Shown: piece by piece, positions 7,733 through 16,067 of the stretch
Position numbering within the stretch: the first letter of the stretch is position 1
Layout: each line of letters begins with the position of its first letter
DNA from: Prevotellaceae bacterium
GTDB lineage: Bacteria; Bacteroidota; Bacteroidia; Bacteroidales; Bacteroidaceae
Direction: 5' to 3'
Assembly: GCA_019420585.1 (NCBI GenBank)
Contig: JAHZGX010000023.1
Location: 1-20,481 of the forward strand
Length of the DNA stretch: 20,481 nt
The notes under the pieces: generated by a model
Told to the model about the DNA's origin: nothing
The model's input: only the letters and a program-made list of their open reading frames with translations
Database searches by the model: none
Program-made: the position numbers and the translations under genes

Positions 7733-8346
7733 TGAGAAGTGTGTGGATTTCAGTGGCTGCGGCCGCCCTGCTTTGGTTTGTGATGTTCAGTCCTTGGACA
7801 GCTCCCTGCATACCCTTTTGGCCTCTGATGTCGGTCTCGGCTATCTTCCTTACGTTGCTTGCCCTGCATTTCGGGGGCAACCCTTTTTCCGGCAAGTTGC
7901 GTCCTCTCTCTTCCGTGGCCATGGGCGTTGGCATGGCCATTGTCCTGTGGTGCCTGTTCTGGTTGGGCGATAAGGTGTCGCAGTTCCTCTTTTCCTTTGC
8001 CCGCCCGCAGGTGGATGCCATCTATGACATGGGCGACGACTTTCCCCGGTGGGGCATAGCCCTGCTCCTGCTTTTCGTCATCGGACCGGCCGAAGAGGTG
8101 TTTTGGCGCGGATTCGTACAGAGGCGCATGAGCCTGCGGTGGGGAGCCTGGCAGGGTTTCCTGCTTTCCACCCTTTGCTATACTGCCGTGCATGTGTGGA
8201 GCGGCAACCTCATGCTGCTTTTTGCTGCTGCAGCCTGTGGCTTCTGCTGGGGCATGCTTTACTGCCTCATGCCCAAGCGTCTTCCGGCTCTCATTGTGTC
8301 CCATGCCCTTTGGGATGCTGCCGCTTTCGTCTTCTTCCCCTTCTGA
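7732..8346 (+). CDS. CPBP-family intramembrane metalloprotease
   Basis: A 204-residue, highly hydrophobic protein with the three CPBP (CAAX protease and bacteriocin-processing, Abi) motifs: the Glu pair 121-122 with Arg126 (EEVFWR), His154 in YTAVH, and His191 with Asp195 in SHALWD. These residues form the metal and catalytic site within the membrane. Substrate is unknown; bacterial members range from peptide maturation to bacteriocin immunity. I choose the ATG at 7732 because it overlaps the menA-like stop as TGATG; an in-frame ATG at 7717 would add five residues. It is followed by about 80 bases without a gene before the riboswitch promoter; I see no clear terminator there. Confidence 0.85.
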   Translation: MRSVWISVAAAALLWFVMFSPWTAPCIPFWPLMSVSAIFLTLLALHFGGNPFSGKLRPLSSVAMGVGMAIVLWCLFWLGDKVSQFLFSFARPQVDAIYDMGDDFPRWGIALLLLFVIGPAEEVFWRGFVQRRMSLRWGAWQGFLLSTLCYTAVHVWSGNLMLLFAAAACGFCWGMLYCLMPKRLPALIVSHALWDAAAFVFFPF

Positions 8347-8426
8347 TTCCGGTCTGTCCGGGCACTTCCGGCCTGCTTTGCTGCGGAGCGTGTCTCCGGG
8401 TGGGGAAAAATTGTGCCCGGCCACTT

Positions 8427-8457
8427 TTTGCCGTTTTGTGGGAAATACGTAATTTTG
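8427..8457 (+). promoter_or_regulatory. Bacteroidetes promoter driving the cobalamin riboswitch transcript
   Basis: TTTG (8427-8430), 19 bases, then TAATTTTG (8450-8457). Both elements and the spacing match the consensus exactly. Transcription should start near 8464, at the beginning of the riboswitch's first stem, so the promoter clearly serves the B12-regulated unit. Confidence 0.82.
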
Positions 8458-8461
8458 CATC

Positions 8462-8651
8462 GGCAACAGGTTCACTCCATGAGTGATTAAAAGGGAATCG
8501 GGTGAAACTCCCGTACAGTCCCGCTGCTGTGAGCCGCCCTTAGCAGGCGCGAACATGAGCCACTGGTTTTGGTGATGTATGCATAGGCAGCACATCTCTC
8601 CCGGGAAGGCGTTCGCGACCGGGCGGCGAGTCAGAAGACCTGCCGTTGCAA
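8462..8651 (+). promoter_or_regulatory. Cobalamin (adenosylcobalamin-type) riboswitch
   Basis: The conserved blocks of the cobalamin riboswitch occur in order: AAAAGGGAA (8490-8498), GGTGAAACTCCCG, then the core CAGTCCCGCTGCTGTGA (about 8516-8532), GAGCCACTGG (8567-8576), GGGAAGGCG (8603-8611), and the B12-box form AGTCAGAAGACCTGCC (8630-8645). The closing stem pairs GCAAC and AGGT (8463-8472) with ACCT and GTTGC near 8637-8650, with a small bulge. Cobalamin binding normally lowers expression. No terminator hairpin with a T-run precedes the ATG at 8726, so control of translation is more likely than attenuation. The only gene downstream is the giant secreted protein. Confidence 0.95.
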
Positions 8652-8725
8652 GAGACTCCGATATACGGTATCGAGGAATGCCGTGGAAGACGAATCTTAC
8701 TTTACTTAATAATAAATAGTTTATC

Positions 8726-11700
8726 ATGCAGAAGAAATTACTCTTTCTTGTGCAGTTTGTGTTATGTTCGCTGTTGTGCCTACCCTCCAGGGTCATGGCA
8801 CAGGGCGAAGATGTCATCCTGCAGCCGCAGTTTGGCAAGCAGACTGTAACGGTGGCCACAGGGCAGGAACTTACGTATTATGACCCTATGGGCACGGCTT
8901 CCATTCCAGGTTCGATGTCCAGCAACGCCCAGTCGATGCTTGTCTTCAAGCCTGCCGAAGCGGGCATGTCTGTCCAGATTACCTTTGAACGGCTTGAGTT
9001 GATAGGCAGCAGCAGTTCATATCCGGCTTACATGAACGTGTATTACGGGGAGGCTGACACCGATGCCACATTCGCTTACGCCACTACCACGAGCGGCGTG
9101 ACAAGCAGCAACCTGCGGCTTCCTGAGGGTACGCTTGCCGAGCAACTTACGGGTACGTTGTCGGCACCCAAGACTTTTTATTCCAACACCCCCGACGGAG
9201 CCATGTCGGTGGGTTACCTGTACCGCTATGCCGAGGACTGCGAGGGATGGGTGGCCAAGGTCAAGTGTGTGAAATTGGAGGATATGCAGGTTACCAATGC
9301 CGGCTCCTCCTATGACCATGTGCCCTCATCGCCCCGTCAGCGTACCGGGGTAGCCCTTGCCGGTGTATATGTCAACGCTACGGGCGTGATGAATGCGGAT
9401 TATGTGATGTCCATCTCTTATAAACTCACCAAGAACGAAGGCGTGACAGACCCTGCCAACCTGCGACTCTATCGGGGTAATGCTGCTTATGCCGCCGGAC
9501 TTACTCCCCTGTCTGCCAACTTATCGGAGTCCGACGGGGTCTGCACCTTCGTCTTGGATGAGGCTTTGGATAACGGAACCAACTGGTTCTCCATTGTTGG
9601 CGACATACAGTCCGAGGCCGCCATTGGCGCGCAGGTGCAGGTGGAGGTGACTGCGGTGACCACCAAGGCAAAGCCTGAGGGGGTGAGCCCCTTTGTGGCC
9701 GGGGAACCACGGCATGTGTCTGCTCCTGCCATTGTACTCCTCTCTGCAGAGCACCAGACGGTGACGGTGGGGGATACGCCTTTGGCGTTCTATGACGATG
9801 GAGGGTTGGACGGTCAGGTGACCAAAGGCTTCAACGGAAGTGTCACTTTCCGACCCGCCACCGAAGGCAAGAAGGTGATGGTGGATTTCAGCAAGGTGAG
9901 CATTTTCAGCGGGAGCATCTACAGCCAGTACCTGAAGGTATACAATGGCAGCGAGGCTACAGCCGACAACCTGTTGCGTGAACTCAAGACGGGCGATACC
10001 GTAAAGGTGCGTTCCACCGCGGCCGACGGGTCGCTCACAGTGACTTTTGAGAGCACCACATCGGGATACACGGGCGATGGTTTCGAGGCACAGGTCTCTC
10101 AGTTCGAGCCTCAGCCCATGGAAGTTGCCTCCATCGTGGCCACGCAGGACGTGAAAGGAACCCTCTGTGCAGGCGATGCCGCATGCCCCGTGCTCTGCAT
10201 CAATATACAGACAAGCAACACCGAGCCTCCACTGAGTCTGAGGAAACTCTCTTTCAGCACTCTTGGCACTTATCCCCAGGTGAGCCGTGCCTCTGTTTAC
10301 TATACTAAGTCCAGTGCAGGCTTCAGTGACAAGGTGAAGGTTGGAGAGGCAGAGGTTTCCGAAGACAACTTTGAATTGACGGTTACCGAGGACATCTCCT
10401 TTGTTGAGGGAGACAACTTCCTGTGGCTGGCCTACGATATTGCTCTCACGGCCATGAATGGTCAGAAGGTGGATGCGGCCGTAACCTCTGTGACCCTGAG
10501 TGACGGAGACCATACGGTGGAGGAGGGCAGCCCTGCCGGTGAATACCTCATCCGCAACATCGTATTCTCGCACCTTGACCAGGGCACCGTCACCACCCGT
10601 GTCAACGGAATGGTTGAGTTTGTCCAACAGACCAAGAACGAGTATTCTTCCGACTATGAAAGCGGTACCGATGACCGCATCAACATCTTCGAACCCTTGC
10701 ATGAGGGCATGGTGTGCCAGATAGATTTCACGGCGTTCAATCTGTATTGGGCCAGTTACGGCAATGAGCACGCCAGACTGAAAGTGTATAGTGGGAAGGG
10801 TACCACGGGCGATGTCTTGTGGGAGATGACCTCGAAGGAACAGAAGAGCCAAGGTCCCGAACGTACCCTGCGAAGCACTTCGGCCGATGGTGCCATCACG
10901 GTGCTGTTCAATAGCGGCGTGACTCAGAGTTGGTCCACAGCCTCCGGCTTCCAGGCCACGGTGAGCGAGTACCTGTCAAGGAACATGGTGGTGGATTCGC
11001 TGACCTCCCTTCCCGATGCCCGAACGGTAGCATCGCCAGGAGCCACCAGGCAGGATGCCATCACCTTGCAGGTGGTGGCATCGGGAAACTTGAATGCCAA
11101 GAGCCTCCAGAGTGCCACGCTTCTGCTTGAAGGCAATGTGAAGGACATCACCGGTGTCAGCATTTATGCCGTGGATGCGGCCAGTTCTGTCGTTCCGGCT
11201 GATGCAGAGCCTCTGTCTCGGCAGGACATTGTGGTTCCTGATGGAGATGACAATGCACTTTCCGGCACGCTTCCTGTTACTCTTGTCCTTGCAACTCCCT
11301 TTGTACTGGCAGAAGGCGTGAACAGTTTTCGTGTGTGCCTTGATGTATCGCCGGATGCCCTTTCGGGTGACTCCGTTGTGGTGAATGTGCAGGGCATCGA
11401 GGCTACAGACACAGTGGTGAATATTGCTGCAAGTGCCCGCGGAAATTGTCTTTGTATCAAGAATATATATAATCTGCAGGCCGGGAACAATGGTGAAATA
11501 CAGGTGGTCGACGGGCAGCCCTTGCTTTTCTATGACGATGGTGGAGCCGAGGGGGACTACACTCAAGGCTTTGACGGTACGGTCACCTTTGCCCCCAAGA
11601 CACCTGGTGAGAGCATTCGGCTGACTTTCAAGTCCTTTGGCCTTACTTATCAAGACAACCTCTATCTGTACAGCGGAGGCGAGGTAAAGGACACCCCCGA

Positions 11701-14700
11701 TGCCAAGTACTCACGTTACGACACGCCTGATTACTTTGTCTCCGAATCGGAGGACGGTAAGGTGACCATGCACTTTGTGACGAAGATGGCCAGCGAGGGA
11801 TTTGCCATAGAGGTGACGGCTTACAGGAAAGTTCCGCTTCATGTGGCTGTTGTGACCACGCAGGACATTGCCCCCGAGAATGTGATGAGGGGCGAAGAGA
11901 ATGTGGCCATGATACGTATGGATGTGCAAGTGGATGGCGAGTTGGAGCAACTGGACATCACCCAACTGACTATGCAGGATAGTGACGATATCAAGGCAGG
12001 TGGAATCAAGGTGTTCACCACAGATACTCAGGGCACGTTTGCTCCTCTTGATCTTTATGGTGAGGCCACTGATGACAAGGTCGCCATCAATGGCTCTTAC
12101 CGCGTGACCAAGCCCGGTGTATATGTCTTTTGGCTTGCTTATGACATTGACTCCACTGCCGAGGCCGGCCAGGACGTGCACGCCTCTCTGACGGGTATCG
12201 TGGCTAATGGAGAGGAAGTGGCTGTGGATGTTCCCGCAACGGCAACCACTCAGGTGAAGAGTGGCTTCCATGGCACACTCACCGTGGGTGCAGGGGCTGA
12301 CTATGGCACCATACAGGCTGCCGTGAACGCACTTCGGGATGGTATTGACGGCCCTGTGACTATCAACATCAAGCGTGGAATCTACAAAGAACTTGTGGAG
12401 GTTCCCGCCATCAAGGGCACTTCCTCGGTCAACACAGTGACCATACAAAGCGAGTCTGGCAACTATCATGATGTGAGGGTATACTATGACCAATATACTG
12501 AGCCGCCTTATAGCGATGACAGGATGTCGGATGAGTATGGTGTGTTTACCTTTTCCGGAGCCAACTGGGTTACACTGCGCGGGTTGGAACTGACCACTGC
12601 TGACCTTACTTTCCCCGGCGTGGTGCACGTGAAGAATGTGACTCGCCACCTTACTATAGACAGTTGTTATATACATGCCGACAAGTCAACCTCCTACAGC
12701 AATGACATCAATCTGGTGTATACATATGCCAAGGGTGAGGCCAACATGAACAATGACTATCTCTGTGTGACCAATAGTCTGCTTGAGGGCGGCTACATCG
12801 GCATACGCATGGGAGGCACTGGCATTGTGAAGTTGCCCAAGGAAAGAGGTGGCCGCATTGAGAACAATGTCCTGCGCAACCAAGGTTCCAAGGCCATATA
12901 TTGCATGGATGAACTGGGTGCGAAGATACGTGGTAACCGCATTGAGAATAGTGGCGAGACCAGCAGCAGTTTCTATGGCTTTGATGGTCAGGTGCGTGAC
13001 CTTTGTGATGATGCGTTTGTCATTGAGGGCAACACCTTCAACCTGAATACTTCCAAGGAGGCTTCTGCCATCTATTTGCGTGAGGCTCACGGTACGCAAG
13101 GCGTTCCTGCGCTGATTGTGAACAACGAAATTCTGGTGACAGGAGGCAACAGCAGTTGCGCCGGCATAAAGATGAGCAGCAAGAGCGAGCATACATATAT
13201 CGCTTACAATACCTTGCTCATGAACTGTGACGCAGCCTCGTCTGTCTTATATATAAATAATGAGCAGGGCGAGGGAGTGCATGTGATGAACAATATCATG
13301 CAGAGCCGTGACGGCGGATATGTGTATCGCTGCTACAATCAAGACACCACTCCAAGTGTACACTTCGCCAACAACACCGTGTACACAAGCGGTGAGACCT
13401 TTGCCTATGACAAGTCTTCTTATGCCACCTTCGAGGATTGGAAGGCTGCAAGCAGCGAAGACGGCAGTTACAATGAGCAGGTGGAGTTCCTCAGCGATGA
13501 GGTCTTGGAGCCGGATCATGAGAATAACCTGTGCCATGCGCTGCCTCTTGCCTTTGTGGATAGGGATATTGTCGGCAACCTGCGTGATGCCGAGCATCCC
13601 ACTATGGGCGCATATGAGTATGATGCCGATGAGGCTGCACCTCAGATGGGCGAGGGTTACCCTGCCATTGCAAATATTACCGATGAGTCGGCCGATGTGT
13701 TTGTGAAGGCCAACAAGAGCGCATCCCTCTTTGCTTTGGTCAAGCCTGCAGGCGAGGCCGCCCCTTCTGCCGATGATGTGCTTGCCTCTGGGCAAATGGT
13801 TATGGTGCGTACCAATGCCCTGACCGGCCTTACTTTGGAGGGACTCACCAAGGATGAGGAGTATGTTGTCTATGTTGTCCTGATGGGTCTGCGCGGAACG
13901 GCTACCGAGGTTTATGCTTCGGAAAAGTTCGTGGCAGGCGGCGAGGTGATTGCCGAGATACCCTCCGTGGCTGTACTTGCTGAGGCTACGGAGAGTGTGG
14001 AGCAGGGACAGAAAGCCACGCTGACCGCTTATGTGACCAGTGGTACGGCTCCTTTCAGCATTATGTGGACCAATGGCAAGCATGTGGATGTGGCAAGTGC
14101 CACGCTGGATGGCCTGGGTGAGTCTGCTGTGGAGTATGCACCCCAGGAGTGTGACCTCTATTACGTGACCGTGACCGATGCCAATGGCAAGGAGGCCAAG
14201 GACACTTGCCGGGTGATTGTGACAGGCGATGCCGTGACCGCAACCTTTGAGAATCTCCATCTGGAGCAGGATGGCTTTTGGTGGGGACCCGATACCAAAG
14301 GTCATCTGGGGCAGAACGCATGGGGACTCGATGAGATGCAAGGCTCATTTGTGAGTGGTTCTTATTCTTTTGAGAACCGTTGCATGGCCGAATACGACAC
14401 TTGGGGAGGCTTTGCTTACTCGCGCCGTACTTCCACGGACTTCAATGTGCTGATGACGGATCAGTTCAACTCGTGCGTGGGTACCGGTCATCATGGTTCT
14501 GAGAATTATGCCGTGGCCTATGACGGTGGCACCATACAGGTACTGAACAGTCCGCAGGAGGGCGACAGCATACGCGGTTTCTACATTACTAATTCTGCCT
14601 ATGCACTTACAGCTATCAGGGAAGGGTATGCCATGGCCAGGAAATTCATTGAGGGCGATTACCTTAAGGTGACTTTTATCGGCCACAAGGCTGATGGCAC

Positions 14701-15307
14701 GCAGTCCACTCTCGATTATTACCTGGCCGACTATCGCTTCGCTAACGAAGCAGACCGTTATAGCCTGGACACTTGGCAATGGGTGGATTTGCGCCCCTTG
14801 GGTAAGGTGACAAGCGTGACTTACAGCATTAGCGGATCTGATTCCGGATCTTACGGACTCAACACACCCGCTTATTTTTGCTTGGATGACTTTAACGGTG
14901 AACGTGAAGTGACCGTGGCAGAGGTGCAGACCGATGGAGAGGAAATGGACTTGAGCGCGTTCTTCCATTTCAATGACGCTACTGCCACCATCACTTATGC
15001 TTTGGCCGATGAACTGCCTGCCGAACTGAAGGGAAGCGTTTTGCTGACTTCTGACGGCAAACTTACGGTGAAGGACAACACCGTGGAGCGCTTTACCCTG
15101 ACGGTGAAGGCCGTGCAGAAGGGCAAGATACAATTCGTGAGCATTCCGTTTGACATGCCCACCACGATAGGCAGAACTGATGCTGCAGACGGTGATGTCT
15201 CTGCCGCCCGCTACAATGTGGCCGGACAGCGAATGGCGAATGGCCAGAAGGGTATCAGCATTCTCCGGTCGCAGGATGGTACTGTGCGCAAGATACTGGT
15301 GAAGTAA
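8726..15307 (+). CDS. Giant secreted multidomain protein under B12 riboswitch control (CUB-like, beta-helix, DUF4465-like, T9SS tail)
   Basis: 2193 residues. A Sec signal peptide (1-25, cleavage after VMA) has no lipobox. Four modules follow, each a CUB-like domain plus a domain resembling the BNR-associated N-terminal family: about 30-340, 346-609, 610-912 and 913-1179. CUB cues are FYDDGG, YLKVYNG and late GFEAQV; partner-domain cues are FLWLAYDI and VFWLAYDI. Residues 1180-1631 form a right-handed beta-helix beginning VGAGADYGTIQAAVNAL and ending MGAYEY. FN3-like (about 1643-1735) and Ig/PKD-like (1744-1833) domains lead to a DUF4465-like domain (about 1839-2066; WGGFAYS, NYAVAYDGG, YLADYRF, TPAYFCLDD). 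The end (2160-2193; YNVAGQR, then RKILVK) resembles a T9SS sorting signal. The gene is alone between riboswitch and terminator, so its level should rise when cobalamin is scarce. A role in cobamide capture is inferred; no enzyme active site is recognised. Confidence 0.88.
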   Translation: MQKKLLFLVQFVLCSLLCLPSRVMAQGEDVILQPQFGKQTVTVATGQELTYYDPMGTASIPGSMSSNAQSMLVFKPAEAGMSVQITFERLELIGSSSSYPAYMNVYYGEADTDATFAYATTTSGVTSSNLRLPEGTLAEQLTGTLSAPKTFYSNTPDGAMSVGYLYRYAEDCEGWVAKVKCVKLEDMQVTNAGSSYDHVPSSPRQRTGVALAGVYVNATGVMNADYVMSISYKLTKNEGVTDPANLRLYRGNAAYAAGLTPLSANLSESDGVCTFVLDEALDNGTNWFSIVGDIQSEAAIGAQVQVEVTAVTTKAKPEGVSPFVAGEPRHVSAPAIVLLSAEHQTVTVGDTPLAFYDDGGLDGQVTKGFNGSVTFRPATEGKKVMVDFSKVSIFSGSIYSQYLKVYNGSEATADNLLRELKTGDTVKVRSTAADGSLTVTFESTTSGYTGDGFEAQVSQFEPQPMEVASIVATQDVKGTLCAGDAACPVLCINIQTSNTEPPLSLRKLSFSTLGTYPQVSRASVYYTKSSAGFSDKVKVGEAEVSEDNFELTVTEDISFVEGDNFLWLAYDIALTAMNGQKVDAAVTSVTLSDGDHTVEEGSPAGEYLIRNIVFSHLDQGTVTTRVNGMVEFVQQTKNEYSSDYESGTDDRINIFEPLHEGMVCQIDFTAFNLYWASYGNEHARLKVYSGKGTTGDVLWEMTSKEQKSQGPERTLRSTSADGAITVLFNSGVTQSWSTASGFQATVSEYLSRNMVVDSLTSLPDARTVASPGATRQDAITLQVVASGNLNAKSLQSATLLLEGNVKDITGVSIYAVDAASSVVPADAEPLSRQDIVVPDGDDNALSGTLPVTLVLATPFVLAEGVNSFRVCLDVSPDALSGDSVVVNVQGIEATDTVVNIAASARGNCLCIKNIYNLQAGNNGEIQVVDGQPLLFYDDGGAEGDYTQGFDGTVTFAPKTPGESIRLTFKSFGLTYQDNLYLYSGGEVKDTPDAKYSRYDTPDYFVSESEDGKVTMHFVTKMASEGFAIEVTAYRKVPLHVAVVTTQDIAPENVMRGEENVAMIRMDVQVDGELEQLDITQLTMQDSDDIKAGGIKVFTTDTQGTFAPLDLYGEATDDKVAINGSYRVTKPGVYVFWLAYDIDSTAEAGQDVHASLTGIVANGEEVAVDVPATATTQVKSGFHGTLTVGAGADYGTIQAAVNALRDGIDGPVTINIKRGIYKELVEVPAIKGTSSVNTVTIQSESGNYHDVRVYYDQYTEPPYSDDRMSDEYGVFTFSGANWVTLRGLELTTADLTFPGVVHVKNVTRHLTIDSCYIHADKSTSYSNDINLVYTYAKGEANMNNDYLCVTNSLLEGGYIGIRMGGTGIVKLPKERGGRIENNVLRNQGSKAIYCMDELGAKIRGNRIENSGETSSSFYGFDGQVRDLCDDAFVIEGNTFNLNTSKEASAIYLREAHGTQGVPALIVNNEILVTGGNSSCAGIKMSSKSEHTYIAYNTLLMNCDAASSVLYINNEQGEGVHVMNNIMQSRDGGYVYRCYNQDTTPSVHFANNTVYTSGETFAYDKSSYATFEDWKAASSEDGSYNEQVEFLSDEVLEPDHENNLCHALPLAFVDRDIVGNLRDAEHPTMGAYEYDADEAAPQMGEGYPAIANITDESADVFVKANKSASLFALVKPAGEAAPSADDVLASGQMVMVRTNALTGLTLEGLTKDEEYVVYVVLMGLRGTATEVYASEKFVAGGEVIAEIPSVAVLAEATESVEQGQKATLTAYVTSGTAPFSIMWTNGKHVDVASATLDGLGESAVEYAPQECDLYYVTVTDANGKEAKDTCRVIVTGDAVTATFENLHLEQDGFWWGPDTKGHLGQNAWGLDEMQGSFVSGSYSFENRCMAEYDTWGGFAYSRRTSTDFNVLMTDQFNSCVGTGHHGSENYAVAYDGGTIQVLNSPQEGDSIRGFYITNSAYALTAIREGYAMARKFIEGDYLKVTFIGHKADGTQSTLDYYLADYRFANEADRYSLDTWQWVDLRPLGKVTSVTYSISGSDSGSYGLNTPAYFCLDDFNGEREVTVAEVQTDGEEMDLSAFFHFNDATATITYALADELPAELKGSVLLTSDGKLTVKDNTVERFTLTVKAVQKGKIQFVSIPFDMPTTIGRTDAADGDVSAARYNVAGQRMANGQKGISILRSQDGTVRKILVK

Positions 15308-15335
15308 GCGCAGATTCTCATTTCGCTGAACAACG

Positions 15336-15374
15336 GGGACAGGCACACTGATGCTTGTCCCTGTTTCCTTTTTC
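15336..15374 (+). terminator. Rho-independent terminator of the giant gene
   Basis: GGGACAGGC (15336-15344) pairs with GCTTGTCCC (15353-15361) over an eight-base loop, with one G-T wobble. A pyrimidine/T-rich tract follows. It lies 29 bases past the stop codon and closes the B12-regulated unit as a single-gene transcript. Confidence 0.8.
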
Positions 15375-15399
15375 CGGATGCACAAATCAGATGAAGGTC

Positions 15400-15430
15400 T
15401 TGGGCAAATGTACTTTTTCCTGTATCTTTG
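15400..15430 (+). promoter_or_regulatory. Bacteroidetes promoter for the ElaA-like gene
   Basis: TTG (15400-15402), 20 bases, then TATCTTTG (15423-15430). It starts just after the giant gene's terminator and about 55 bases before the ATG at 15486, giving the acetyltransferase gene separate expression. Confidence 0.72.
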
Positions 15431-15485
15431 CAGAAAACGGCGGATGAAGATGTCCGCAGGCTGATACAAATACGAACGGATAAAC

Positions 15486-15998
15486 ATGAATGTGAGAGAA
15501 CTGGACGAGAAAACCCTGCAGGACGGTCTGCCCGAGGGATGCCACCTGAGGGTGTGCCGCTTTGCTCAACTGACCACGGGTGAACTGTATGACCTGCTGC
15601 GCACACGCTCAGAGGTATTCATAGTGGAGCAGGATTGTGTGTATCAGGATGTGGACAACTATGACCAGACTGCCATACACCTGTGGCTGGAATGCCGTGG
15701 AGTGAAGGTGGCCCAGTGCCGCATATGCCCTGCGGGAACCAAACTTCCTGACCTGAGCATCGGGCGTGTCATTACCACAGAACGAGGGAAGGGGTACGGG
15801 CTCATCATCATGCACAAGGCCATTGAACTGGCCCGTCGCCTGTTTCCCGGGCAGCCGGGGATCTTCATTGAGTCGCAGGCCACCAAGCAGGCATTCTATG
15901 AGAAATTGGGCTTCAGAGCCATATCTGCCCCCTTCATGATGGAGGGCCTCTTTCATCTTAATATGTGGCTGGCCTTTGACAATCCATCAGAGGCGTGA
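15486..15998 (+). CDS. elaA: ElaA-family GNAT N-acetyltransferase
   Basis: A 170-residue single-domain GNAT protein. The block from FAQLTTGELYDLLRTRSEVF to VEQDCVYQDVDNYD (26-60) is the ElaA signature, and HLWLE near 65-69 continues the fold. The acetyl-CoA loop is RVITTERGKGYG (94-105), and FYEKLGF near the C-terminus is a common GNAT ending. ElaA proteins are about 150 residues; the first 18 residues here are an extra N-terminal extension. The natural substrate is not known. It is preceded by its own promoter and followed by a pyrimidine-rich tract and the promoter of the next operon, so it is probably monocistronic. Confidence 0.87.
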   Translation: MNVRELDEKTLQDGLPEGCHLRVCRFAQLTTGELYDLLRTRSEVFIVEQDCVYQDVDNYDQTAIHLWLECRGVKVAQCRICPAGTKLPDLSIGRVITTERGKGYGLIIMHKAIELARRLFPGQPGIFIESQATKQAFYEKLGFRAISAPFMMEGLFHLNMWLAFDNPSEA

Positions 15999-16056
15999 TT
16001 TCCTCCTCTCCTTTCCTTTTTGTCCCCTCTCTTTCCTTTCTCTTTGAATAAAAGCG

Positions 16057-16064
16057 TACCTTTG
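16057..16064 (+). promoter_or_regulatory. -7 promoter element of the six-gene operon
   Basis: TACCTTTG matches TAnnTTTG. No good TTG lies 19 bases upstream because that stretch is an almost pure pyrimidine tract; a TTTG at 16043-16046 is only 10 bases away. Transcription should begin near 16071, inside an operator-like palindrome. Confidence 0.55.
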
Positions 16065-16067
16065 CTG

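Noticed and set aside
8347..8426. Possible terminator of the CPBP gene
   Set aside because: Only short imperfect stems such as GGAG/CTCC are present and no T-run follows them.
8726..8803. Lipoprotein signal on the giant protein because of cysteines in its signal peptide
   Set aside because: Cys14 and Cys18 are not preceded by a lipobox (they follow FVL and SLL), and a VMA cleavage site follows, so an ordinary Sec signal fits better.
9521..15487. Several long minus-strand frames (9521-10852, 11711-12676, 13247-14341, 14345-15487)
   Set aside because: All lie antisense to the giant gene, show no domain motifs and have no promoter or terminator of their own.
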